Shown here one piece after another: positions 23,513 to 31,972 of a DNA stretch of 39,237 nt. This stretch comes from Anaerolineae bacterium (lineage in GTDB: Bacteria > Pseudomonadota > Alphaproteobacteria > DSM-16000 > Inquilinaceae), in the NCBI GenBank assembly GCA_028285185.1, contig JANQQD010000019.1, forward strand, positions 1 to 39,237. The letters are read 5' to 3'. The position numbers were made by a program, and so were the translations under genes. Position 1 is the stretch's first letter. Each line of letters opens with the position of its first letter. Under the pieces are notes generated by a model. The model made no database searches. It was not told the origin of the DNA and was given only the letters and a program-made list of their open reading frames with translations.

Positions 23513-25015
23513 ATGCAATCGGGTGATGTGATACGCGTTCTCGTCATCGAAGATGATGAGGACGATCTGTATCTGACGCGTGAGCTCCTGCAGGAAGTCA
23601 GGGCACGGCAGTATGAAGTGACCTGGGAGCGCGAACCAGCCGAAGGTCTTCAGGCGCTCTGCAGCCAGGCATTCGACGTCGCCCTGGTCGACTACTATGT
23701 GAGCGGTACGACCGGCGTTGAAATTCTCACCCGGGCCGTGGATGCCGGCGTAGAGACGCCGGCAATTCTGCTCACTGGTCTAGGCAGTGAGGATGTCGAC
23801 TTCGCCGCGATGCAGGCCGGAGCGTATGACTATCTGGAAAAGGGCAGCCTCTCTTCGAGCTTGCTGGACCGGTCGATCCGGTACGCCATGCAGGCTGCCG
23901 GGGCGCGGTCGGAACTCGCCGAGAAGTCAGCGCTGCTTGAGACGACGCTGAACAGCGCCAGCGCAGGGATCGCGCTGTTTAATCGCGCCGGCAATCTGGT
24001 CAATTGGAACTCGCGCTTCGCGAGCCTGTTGGATCTAGACGCGGCGCATTCAGCTGCAGAGTTCGAAGCGCTGGTTCGCAAACGGCTTGGAGATCTCATC
24101 GAGCAGGGAAGGCGCCCCTTTGAGTTGAGACGAAGCGGCGGTGATGTCACGGAAGTGCGGGTCGAGGACTGCCCCGACGGAGGGCGGGTCGTCGTTTGCA
24201 TCGACGTCAGTGAACGCATCGTTTTTCAGAACCATCTCGTAGCGGCGAAGGAAGAGGCAGAGGCCGCCAGCCAGGCCAAGTCGAACTTCATCGCGAGCAT
24301 AAGTCATGAGTTGCGTACACCCCTCAACTCGATCATCGGCTTCAGCGACCTGATTGAGAGCGACCTGGCCGACTCCCGGTCAAATGAGACGCATCGCGGA
24401 TATGTGGGTCATATCCGGCAAAGTGCGGACCACCTGCTCGGTCTGATCAACAATATTCTCGATCTCTCGGAAATCGAGGCAGGCCGGTGGGAGCTTGAAG
24501 AGGAGCCGCTCGACCTCTGTCATGTCGTGCGGATGGCCGTCGCCTTGGTGACATCGCTGGCCGAGACGTCGGATGTCGATCTCCAGCTAAAAGTGGAGGC
24601 CGGCATTGGGCTGGTCTATGCCGATGCGAACGCCATGAAGAAGATCATCATCAACCTCCTTTCGAACGCGGTGAAGTTCACCGGATCAGGCGGCCAAGTG
24701 AAAGTGGCATTGGAACTTCGGCCGGGTAACGGAATTGCGCTGTCTGTTTCCGACACCGGAATAGGTATTCCATCGGATGCGGTCCAGCGGATCATGGAAC
24801 CGTTCGAACAGGTCGACAGCGGCTCGGTTCGGCGCTGGGAAGGTATGGGATTGGGATTGCCAATCGTGAAACGTCTTGTCGAGCTTCACGACGGCTCGCT
24901 TGAGATCAGCAGCGTGGTGGACGAGGGCACGCGGGTCACGATTTCCATTCCGCCAAGCCGGTGTCGGCCGATGGTTGAGCAGAGTCCCAGCCGCGGTGCG
25001 GCCCTCGTCTCCTGA
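23513..25015 (+). CDS. REC-PAS hybrid histidine kinase
   Basis: A kinase with an N-terminal receiver instead of a sensor, 500 residues. Receiver (1-125) with Asp60 in LVDYYVSG and Lys110 in YLEKGS; a PAS-like domain (about 135-235); HisKA with His265 in SISHELRTPLNSIIGF; HATPase with N-box IINLLSNAVKF, G1 DTGIGIP and G2 GMGLGLP. The receiver closely resembles that of the diguanylate cyclase encoded convergently at 25115-26263 (both have YLEKGSLS and a following RSxRYA helix), suggesting a common origin. It can accept phosphate and pass signal onward, probably downstream of the GAF-PAS kinase. Confidence 0.92.
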   Translation: MQSGDVIRVLVIEDDEDDLYLTRELLQEVRARQYEVTWEREPAEGLQALCSQAFDVALVDYYVSGTTGVEILTRAVDAGVETPAILLTGLGSEDVDFAAMQAGAYDYLEKGSLSSSLLDRSIRYAMQAAGARSELAEKSALLETTLNSASAGIALFNRAGNLVNWNSRFASLLDLDAAHSAAEFEALVRKRLGDLIEQGRRPFELRRSGGDVTEVRVEDCPDGGRVVVCIDVSERIVFQNHLVAAKEEAEAASQAKSNFIASISHELRTPLNSIIGFSDLIESDLADSRSNETHRGYVGHIRQSADHLLGLINNILDLSEIEAGRWELEEEPLDLCHVVRMAVALVTSLAETSDVDLQLKVEAGIGLVYADANAMKKIIINLLSNAVKFTGSGGQVKVALELRPGNGIALSVSDTGIGIPSDAVQRIMEPFEQVDSGSVRRWEGMGLGLPIVKRLVELHDGSLEISSVVDEGTRVTISIPPSRCRPMVEQSPSRGAALVS

Positions 25016-25114
25016 CCGGGCACCCACAAGAGCCCGATATGCGCTCGGTCAGCGTAGCGACGCGCCGGGAAGCAAAGGCAAATCTCTGTTAGAGTTGGCT
25101 TGCGAAGCTGGCGT

Positions 25115-26263
25115 TCAGGCCGTTAGCTGACTGTCTGTCTCATCAGCAGCGATTGCGCAGACTCGATTCCGGCCGGTCTTCTTAGCCTCATACATCGCCT
25201 GATCCGCGCGCTCCAAGGCGATGTCAATCTGCGTTTCCGACGGATGCCAAGTGGTAGCGCCGATGCTGATACTGACGCGTGAGCCATCCTCAGCCTCGGG
25301 TATGGGCAGTCGATTGATGATTACGCGCAACCGCTCACCAAGGGCCGAAGCCGCGGCAAGCTCGGACTGCGGCAGTAGCACCGCGAACTCTTCGCCCCCA
25401 ATGCGGGCAAACATATCGCTTCGTCGAAGCTGGATCCGCACCGCATCGGCAATTCGCCTCAGCACCTGGTCGCCGACGCTGTGTCCGAAGCGGTCGTTGA
25501 TCGACTTGAAGTGATCAACGTCAAGGGACAGGATGCCCAGGGCATGGCCATAGCGCAGGGCACGGCCAACCTCCATCGCGGCGACTTCCTCAAAGTGCCG
25601 ACGGTTAGAGACGCCCGTCAGCGCGTCGGTCATCGCCAACCTTTCCATCTCCTGACGCTGCGCATCGCACTGGTTCCTTGCCTCGGCAAGATCGGCCGCG
25701 GTCCTTGCCAGCGCCACCTTCTCAGCCTCAAGCTGGTCGCGCAGCAGCATCAGCTCTCGATTGGCATCCCTGAGCGCCGACATCATCAACCAGTGTTGCA
25801 CCGCGTACCGGACGGAACGCTCAACCTTCTCCGCAGACAGCGACCCCTTCTCCAGGTAGTCGGCAGCGCCGAGCGCCATGCCCCGAAGATCGATATCGCG
25901 GCTTCCGGCGCCGGTAAGCAGGATGGCGGGCCGATGGCCGCCCATCGCCCGCCCTTCCTCCAGCAGTTCGAGCCCCGTCTTGGCGCCAAGCCGATAGTCG
26001 ACCAGGAACAAGTCGGCCTGGTTGCCAGCCACCGCCTTCACGCCGTCTCGGTAATTCCCGATCCATGACAATTCGATAGGCTTGTCGCCGAGATCGCTCA
26101 GCAAGTCGGCGAGCAGCAGGTATTCGTCCTCGTCATCGTCGATCTGGATGACACGGATCGGATCCGGCATCGGTAGCTGATCCGGCAGCTCCCAATCCTG
26201 GCTCAGCTCCGTGAGTATCGGGGTCGAAGCACCTTCGACGATATCGCATCCGTTCATTGTCAT
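25115..26263 (-). CDS. REC-GGDEF diguanylate cyclase
   Basis: Response-regulator diguanylate cyclase, making c-di-GMP from two GTP. From ATG 26263 it has 382 residues: receiver with Asp89 in FLVDYRLG and a YLEKGS lysine, a coiled-coil linker (about 160-210), then a GGDEF domain with active-site GGEEF (289-293) and an intact inhibitory RxxD site (280-283, RRSD). It is therefore predicted active and feedback-inhibited. A longer frame begins 27 residues upstream and ATG 26257 is another option; none has a strong ribosome site. It converges with the REC-PAS kinase gene across 99 bases. Confidence 0.92.
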   Translation of the reverse strand: MTMNGCDIVEGASTPILTELSQDWELPDQLPMPDPIRVIQIDDDEDEYLLLADLLSDLGDKPIELSWIGNYRDGVKAVAGNQADLFLVDYRLGAKTGLELLEEGRAMGGHRPAILLTGAGSRDIDLRGMALGAADYLEKGSLSAEKVERSVRYAVQHWLMMSALRDANRELMLLRDQLEAEKVALARTAADLAEARNQCDAQRQEMERLAMTDALTGVSNRRHFEEVAAMEVGRALRYGHALGILSLDVDHFKSINDRFGHSVGDQVLRRIADAVRIQLRRSDMFARIGGEEFAVLLPQSELAAASALGERLRVIINRLPIPEAEDGSRVSISIGATTWHPSETQIDIALERADQAMYEAKKTGRNRVCAIAADETDSQLTA

Positions 26264-26976
26264 TGGATCTACCGGTAGTGACTGGAGGCCGAGGATGACG
26301 CTCGCACTATAGCGTGCGGTTTGCTGGTGAGAGGATGTCGGCACAGCGTTGGCCAGTGGCGACGCAACATATCGGCCGTTCTGCGTGGTGACCGGTTGAC
26401 CGTTTAGCTACGAGGCCGGACGCTTCCGGACTTCGCGATCTTGCCAACCTGCCAAGGTGTCCGTTCGCAATTGACGACCGGAATTGTGTCATGCCGCGCG
26501 ACGCCGCGGTCGACGGAACGGCCGTATACCAGCTGTGCAAAGTAGGCAGTTCCTTCGTCGGGTGATCGCGAAAGCCATGGAGACGGGATACCGGGCTGAT
26601 CTGGGTCCCAGCGCGAGATGGTGAAGGATGCATCCGGCCGACCTTGGTGCGCGCCGGGGTCGTCGGGATATCTCTCGTTGATCGGGTCATGGATTTCAGA
26701 GTCCGAAGAATGAAGATATCACATTGCAACAGGTGAATTGTGGGGACTGGCGCCTAAAATCACGTTAACGGATCGAGCGAAGTCGCCGAGCGTCAGGGCA
26801 AGAAATCAGACGTAGCAATCAATCTGGCAGAATAATCTCGTGAAACAGGGATTTTCTTCCTTGTGTTTGATCTTTGCCTTGAGCGAGTGAACTGGTCCAA
26901 TTGGCGATAAACCCGCCTTCCCGTCCTGAATCCTCAAGACGACCTCGGGGCAGATGGTAGTCGGTGGCAAAGCAGT
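26264..26976. other. Intergenic region between cyclase and HD-GYP genes
   Basis: About 710 bases without a convincing gene. Short frames exist on both strands but show no family resemblance or ribosome site. The leftward promoter of the cyclase gene must lie in the left part; the right part (26740-26976), AT-richer, lies downstream of the HD-GYP gene. I see no strong hairpin or repeat here. Confidence 0.4.
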
Positions 26977-28188
26977 CTAGGCTGTGACTGCCCAATCATC
27001 CCGCGAGAACTGGCGGGCAGCCATGTAGCCGTAGACCATCTCGATAAGGCGCTCCACGAGTACTCCGTCGAGATGGTTGTCCACTAGGGGTCTGAGAAGG
27101 GCGCACGCTTGTATTGCTGATGACTTCGACCGGTACGAGCGACGCTCTGTAAGTGCGCAGAAGACATCGCAGACCGCCATGAACCGACCGATCTCGGAGA
27201 GCTGCGAACCCACAAGCCCTCTAGGATAGCCGGTGCCGTCGTTTTTTTCGTGATGCTGTCCGGCAGCGAAGATGACCTGTTTGTCGTAATCCCCACTTTC
27301 CAACAGCATGCGCTCACCGGCTTCAGGATGCTGCCGCATTTCCGCGAGTTCATGGGGCAGCAGTTTCCCGGGTTTGCTCAAAATGCTCTGCGGTACCTTG
27401 GTCTTGCCGATATCGTGCAGCAAGCCAGCCTCGAACAGGAGGTATTGGTCGCCTTTCATGCGAATACCGACGTGACGACCTAGAAGTAGTGCTGTGAGCG
27501 CGACATCAAGGGAATGTACCAGAGTCTCATGATGATGGCTTCGCAACTTTGATAGGAAGTCCATCAGGAGTATCTCATCGGGTCCTTCTACCGCGGACTG
27601 TGCCAGCACTCGAACAGCCATTCGTGGCACCGGTTGGCCAGTCTTCATATGCGCTTCAATATGTCCGACAAGATCCTTTGCCAAACGCCAGATGGCCTGA
27701 GCCCGGTCGCCAAGTTCGTCTATGCAGTAATCGACGCCGCGGCTCGCCAGCAGGCCAAATGTGCGGATTTGGTGTTCGACAGGGGATTCGTAATAGATGA
27801 CGCCGTCGATACTGGTCTGACGTTCAACGAACGTTAGCCATGGTGACCATTGGCGTCCCATGGCGATTACGATCGGGTGGCAGTGGCCGGGCTGCTTCAA
27901 TCTCCTCAGGAAGTCACGCGCGTCGAGGTCGCTTGGATATTCAGATAGAATGATGGCGGCTGTTCTCGGTTTTTGGGGCTCGTCGAGTACAGATCGCCTT
28001 GTATCAGTCAAAACCACATCATAATCATGGGATAGGAAATCCAAGAAGTCCTTGAAGAAAGCTTCCTGGTTTGTTGCAACTATGACTTGCTGTCGTGACT
28101 CGGCGAGCGGATTCTTTCCGAGAGGGATGCCAACTTGAGTGAGGTCGCCTTGCCCTTTCTGCGTCTCCGATGTTGGCTGCACGTTCAT
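26977..28188 (-). CDS. HD-GYP phosphodiesterase with degenerate receiver-like domain
   Basis: Predicted c-di-GMP phosphodiesterase, 403 residues from ATG 28188. The C-terminal HD-GYP domain is complete: HHETLVHS, HDIGKTKVP (His258/Asp259), HPEAGERML, and HHEKNDGTGYP (312-322). The N-terminal 130 residues look like a receiver fold (VIVATNQEAFFKDFLDFL) but the expected phospho-acceptor strand reads AAIILSEYP, with Ser instead of Asp, so phosphorylation control seems lost. A TTG start at 28236 is possible. It balances the nearby cyclase; it is transcribed leftward on its own. Confidence 0.9.
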   Translation of the reverse strand: MNVQPTSETQKGQGDLTQVGIPLGKNPLAESRQQVIVATNQEAFFKDFLDFLSHDYDVVLTDTRRSVLDEPQKPRTAAIILSEYPSDLDARDFLRRLKQPGHCHPIVIAMGRQWSPWLTFVERQTSIDGVIYYESPVEHQIRTFGLLASRGVDYCIDELGDRAQAIWRLAKDLVGHIEAHMKTGQPVPRMAVRVLAQSAVEGPDEILLMDFLSKLRSHHHETLVHSLDVALTALLLGRHVGIRMKGDQYLLFEAGLLHDIGKTKVPQSILSKPGKLLPHELAEMRQHPEAGERMLLESGDYDKQVIFAAGQHHEKNDGTGYPRGLVGSQLSEIGRFMAVCDVFCALTERRSYRSKSSAIQACALLRPLVDNHLDGVLVERLIEMVYGYMAARQFSRDDWAVTA

Positions 28189-28592
28189 GGTGAACTTGTC
28201 GACCGTTGGAAATCGGGCTCTGGTGTCCCTCGGCAAACACTAGATGAAATTGATTGACAAGCCGCTAACCTCTCCAGCGCCGGGTGGGTCATCCGCCTGC
28301 GTCCCGGCAGCGGATTTCGTTGCGTCCCTCTGCAAGTCGATCGCGAGAGGGCGGGTCTCTGCGAAGCATCCGGCAATGAAATCTCCCGAGTGCGAGGGAG
28401 AGATGCGCCGGGGACGCGGCGCAAGCAACGTCTAACCGGGACAAGCCTGCAAGCTGGGAAGCGCCGGGTCGCAACTTGCCCGAAGAGCGTAGGACACATA
28501 ACGAGAGTTGTCGGGCTCTCGCCTAATCTCTCCACACCGTCACCAGCAAGCGGTACTCAGATCGATCTGGCCGGCCATGATGGGGGCGACCG
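28189..28592. other. Upstream region of HD-GYP gene with two hairpins
   Basis: No gene is recognised. Two stem-loops lie close together: CCCTCT (28326-28331) with AGAGGG (28346-28351), and TCTCCC (28382-28387) with GGGAGA (28396-28401) around an 8-base loop. They may belong to the leader of the leftward HD-GYP transcript. They do not match a c-di-GMP riboswitch pattern that I can recognise. Confidence 0.35.
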
Positions 28593-28943
28593 TCAGATGT
28601 GAGCCTTTGGCTTCTGCGGAAGCCACACGACCACAGCGAGTTCTGGCCGCACGACAACCGAATTCACTGCCGCACCTGCCGATTTTGTCGGTGCCGCGCC
28701 AGCCCGCCGTGCCTCGGCCCTCATGCGCACTGAGGTGCTTGCTGCCGCCGCCGCCGCGGCCGCCGCTGAAGCTGCCGAAGCTGTCACTGCCGCGGCCGAC
28801 GCTGCTGCCGACGCCGCTGCTGCTGCTGCAAATGCCACCATTTCCACCTCCTGTGCCGTCGTCGAGAGCGCCGTTGCATTCGATGCGGGGATAGCCAGTG
28901 ACGACGTTGATCCGACATGCGGAGTACCGCCGATCAATTTCAT
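28593..28943 (-). CDS. Alanine-rich small protein (uncertain)
   Basis: A 116-residue leftward frame with a long Ala-rich stretch (about residues 37-70) built of GCN codons, followed by a basic RMRAEARRAG segment. I do not recognise the family. Two starts are possible: ATG 28943, with a weak GAGAGAAG upstream, or ATG 28841, with a perfect AGGAGG (complement of 28847-28852) five bases upstream, giving 82 residues that begin with a hydrophobic Ala-rich helix. The opposite strand is also open through the repeat, but without a ribosome site. It may be a low-complexity membrane peptide or a spurious frame. Confidence 0.4.
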   Translation of the reverse strand: MKLIGGTPHVGSTSSLAIPASNATALSTTAQEVEMVAFAAAAAASAAASAAAVTASAASAAAAAAAAASTSVRMRAEARRAGAAPTKSAGAAVNSVVVRPELAVVVWLPQKPKAHI

Positions 28944-29541
28944 CCCGCTTCTCTCAAGTACTCTCGACGTCCTATCCGATAATCCATCTCAGTTTAAATG
29001 CAATTTGTTAAGAGGAGATAAATCGACAGAAAAAAATATGTCCGGGGATTTCGTGTGGCATTGTATCTATATTCGAGATACAGTTTCTTTGTAATGGTTA
29101 ATGCGAATTGGGGAGGAAGTCAGCTGGTGGTTCGACCTGTTCACCTGCCTGCTTCCGCAAGGAACTTTAAGCTACAGCCGCATGGAGCGGCAGTATTTGC
29201 GCTGACAATAGAATTTCTAGAAGGCAACGCATCGCAGCTTACGACTGAAAGCCGCTTTCAGCGGCCGACACCGTAGCGGAGATCCATCCGCCCATCCGAT
29301 CGATGGTCGATACCGGTCGGCGTATTTGTCGTCCGTCGGCGAACCAGTTCCGTCCAAAATGCCTGTGGGGCAGATATTTGATGATCACCGCATTTGGGCC
29401 GCAGTATGCGCAGGGAAGGCGCCGGCAACCTGCTAAACGGCGTCGGTGCGCGCTCACTGAGCGGCAAGACGGGCTCCGGAGCAGCGTTTGCCCGGCATAT
29501 GCCGAAGGACCCTCGGAGTCTTCTATCAAGACAGTGCTCAC
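28944..29541. other. AT-richer intergenic region with overlapping small hairpins
   Basis: No secure gene. Around 28980-29100 the DNA is clearly AT-rich compared with the neighbourhood and contains AAGAGGAGAT with no well-placed start. At 29245-29265 two mutually exclusive stems overlap: CTGAAA (29245-29250) with TTTCAG (29256-29261), and GCCGCT (29251-29256) with AGCGGC (29260-29265). A 73-codon frame from GTG 29055 was considered and left out. Confidence 0.35.
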
Positions 29542-29570
29542 AGCCCGGCGGTGTTGGACTCCGCCGGGCT
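29542..29570 (-). terminator. Strong hairpin downstream of fasciclin gene
   Basis: Perfect 10-base arms AGCCCGGCGG (29542-29551) and CCGCCGGGCT (29561-29570) with a 9-base loop, 36 bases past the stop of the leftward fasciclin gene. The high GC stem and position suggest a transcription terminator or a 3' end stabiliser. There is no clear U-run after it, so Rho-independent action is not certain. Confidence 0.55.
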
Positions 29571-29606
29571 GGGCATCAGTTGCGGCACCATCAAGTGCCG
29601 ACCGAC

Positions 29607-30095
<489 letters not shown>

Positions 30096-30175
30096 TTTTC
30101 TGACCTCCTGTTGCCTTCTCTCTGGGGCTCGCGATAACCGGCATGGGGCTGTGCAACCGGCCAGCTATCGAATGC

Positions 30176-30197
30176 CACCGACGTATGACGGTCGGTG
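30176..30197. promoter_or_regulatory. Dyad upstream of the fasciclin gene
   Basis: CACCGAC (30176-30182) and GTCGGTG (30191-30197) form a perfect 7-base inverted repeat with an 8-base spacer, 81 bases before the fasciclin ATG. It may be an operator for a dimeric regulator or a hairpin in the 5' leader. Confidence 0.4.
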
Positions 30198-30242
30198 CTC
30201 ATATCAATCGGCGATCTCTAGAAAAAATTTCAGATTGACCAG

Positions 30243-30268
30243 TGATCCGATGACTATGTGTTCACGTA
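30243..30268 (+). promoter_or_regulatory. Possible RpoE-ChrR-type promoter for photolyase cluster
   Basis: TGATCC (30243-30248) followed 16 bases later by CGTA (30265-30268) resembles the ECF sigma (RpoE/ChrR, singlet-oxygen response) promoters of alphaproteobacteria, whose -35 is TGATCC-like and whose -10 contains GTA or TAAG. It points to the photolyase gene 207 bases downstream. The gene content of the cluster fits this control. The motif match is by eye and the -10 is loose. Confidence 0.35.
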
Positions 30269-30474
30269 CAGCGGTCAACATCTGGGCATGAGCCTTGATG
30301 GCAAGCTTTTGATATTGAGAGATTGATGCGACCTGCTGCCACACCCGATCTTTCTTTTGTATCGGTCACGTCGATCCAATGGGATCTCGATCGAAATCAT
30401 TTCAGATCTGCTTCAATGCTTTCTGCGTAAATGCGATAGAGTTCGTTCGAGTGGGTCAGGCAGTTTGTTCACCG

Positions 30475-31935
30475 ATGAATGACGACATCACACTGGTCTG
30501 GTTTCGCCAGGACCTTCGCCTGGCGGATAACCCGGCGCTGAAGGCTGCCGCTGCCTACGGGCGTATCGTGCCCGTCTATATTCATGACCCACAGGCTGCG
30601 GGCGAATGGGCAATCGGCGGCGCGGCGCAATGGTGGCTGCACCACAGCCTCGCCGATCTGGACCGAAACCTGCGGGCCATAGGCAGCCGGTTGATCCTTC
30701 GCCACGGGGCTGCGCCGGACGTGCTGGACGCGCTGATTGCAGAGACAGGCGCATCCCGCGTGGTATGGAACCGGTGCTATGAGCCTTGGGCGATCGCTCG
30801 GGATAGCGCGATCAAAGGCGACCTGAAGGCCCGCGGCATTCAAGTAGACAGCTTCAACGCGAGCCTGCTGTTCGAGCCTTGGACCATCAGATCCGGCACC
30901 GGCGGCCCGTTTCGCGTCTACACACCTTTCTGGCGCGCATGCCGCGCCGCGGGTTCGCCCGGAACGCCCGAAGCGGCGCCGGTTCAGCTTGAGGCCCCGC
31001 AGAGTTGGCCAGGCAGCGATGCGCTGGACGATTGGGGACTGCTGCCGACCGCGCCGGATTGGTCCGCTGGGCTGCGCGCTACCTGGACGCCGGGAGCGCA
31101 GGGCGCCCGCGACCGGTTGGCTACCTTCCTTGATGGGGCGCTGGGCCAGTATCGGGACCGCCGGAACGAACCCGGTGTGCAAGCCACATCCGGTCTGTCG
31201 CCCCATCTGCACTGGGGTGAGATCGGCCCGCGGCAGGTCTGGTCTGCCGTGGCGACGCGTCTGGAGTCCGGCGCCGTGGCCGGCCGAGAAGACCAAGCGG
31301 AGACATTTCTGAAGGAGATCGTGTGGCGCGAATTCTCCTACCACCTGCTGTTCCACAACCCGGATCTACCGGATCGGCCGCTGAATGCCCGGTTCGAGGA
31401 TTTTCCCTGGACCGCTGACGAGACCGGGCACCTGGCTGCGTGGCAGCGCGGCCGGACCGGTTACCCCATCGTCGACGCCGGGATGCGTCAGCTCTGGGCC
31501 ACAGGTTGGATGCACAACCGCGTGCGCATGGTGGTCGCCTCGTTCCTTGTCAAAGACCTGCTGTTGCCCTGGCAGGCCGGGGAGGCCTGGTTCTGGGATA
31601 CGCTGGTCGATGCCGACCTCGCCAGCAATTCGGCGAGCTGGCAGTGGGTGGCGGGTTGCGGCGCCGACGCCGCGCCCTATTTCCGCGTTTTCAACCCTGT
31701 GCTTCAGGGCGAGAAGTTCGATCCGGCCGGCGCCTATGTCCGGCATTGGGTGCCGGAGGTGGCGTACCTGCCGGATCGCTTCGTGCATCGGCCATGGCAG
31801 GCGCCGGGCGACGTTCTGGAAGCAGCCGGGGTCCGGCTGGGGAAGACCTATCCCGGGCCGATTGTCGACCATTCCGAGGCTCGCGCACGGGCGCTGGCCG
31901 CGTTCGAGCGCATCAAACAGACGGACGCTGCGTGA
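30475..31935 (+). CDS. phr: Deoxyribodipyrimidine photolyase
   Basis: Flavoenzyme that uses blue light to split cyclobutane pyrimidine dimers in DNA. The 486-residue protein starts with the antenna-binding domain (LVWFRQDLRLADNPAL) and ends with the FAD-binding domain carrying YPIVDAGMRQLWATGWMHNR, the WQWVAGCGADAAPYFR core and the FNP motif. It belongs to the class I photolyase/cryptochrome family. ATG 30475 is used; the frame runs upstream without homology. It is the first gene of a rightward cluster with a FAD oxidoreductase 37 bases later. Photolyase genes are classic members of RpoE-ChrR regulons. Confidence 0.93.
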   Translation: MNDDITLVWFRQDLRLADNPALKAAAAYGRIVPVYIHDPQAAGEWAIGGAAQWWLHHSLADLDRNLRAIGSRLILRHGAAPDVLDALIAETGASRVVWNRCYEPWAIARDSAIKGDLKARGIQVDSFNASLLFEPWTIRSGTGGPFRVYTPFWRACRAAGSPGTPEAAPVQLEAPQSWPGSDALDDWGLLPTAPDWSAGLRATWTPGAQGARDRLATFLDGALGQYRDRRNEPGVQATSGLSPHLHWGEIGPRQVWSAVATRLESGAVAGREDQAETFLKEIVWREFSYHLLFHNPDLPDRPLNARFEDFPWTADETGHLAAWQRGRTGYPIVDAGMRQLWATGWMHNRVRMVVASFLVKDLLLPWQAGEAWFWDTLVDADLASNSASWQWVAGCGADAAPYFRVFNPVLQGEKFDPAGAYVRHWVPEVAYLPDRFVHRPWQAPGDVLEAAGVRLGKTYPGPIVDHSEARARALAAFERIKQTDAA

Positions 31936-31972
31936 AGGCACGCATCCGCACCCAGGACTGTGAGGGGAGTTC

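Noticed and set aside
26307..26729. 140-codon leftward frame upstream of the cyclase gene
   Set aside because: Composition is Ser/Arg-rich without motif or ribosome site, and it overlaps the cyclase promoter region.
28326..28401. Possible c-di-GMP riboswitch upstream of the HD-GYP gene
   Set aside because: Two hairpins exist, but the conserved core bases of known c-di-GMP riboswitch classes were not seen.
28242..28943. 12-base inverted copies of GATGAAATTGAT about 700 bases apart, as ends of a mobile element
   Set aside because: Too short, no transposase between them and no target duplication seen.
28723..29094. Ala-rich frame on the + strand through the same repeat
   Set aside because: No ribosome site; it is open because GCN repeats read as Ala-rich on both strands. 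The leftward frame is better supported.
29055..29276. 73-codon frame from GTG on the + strand
   Set aside because: Only a weak GGGGA precedes it, there is no recognisable motif, and it lies in an AT-rich noncoding-looking stretch.
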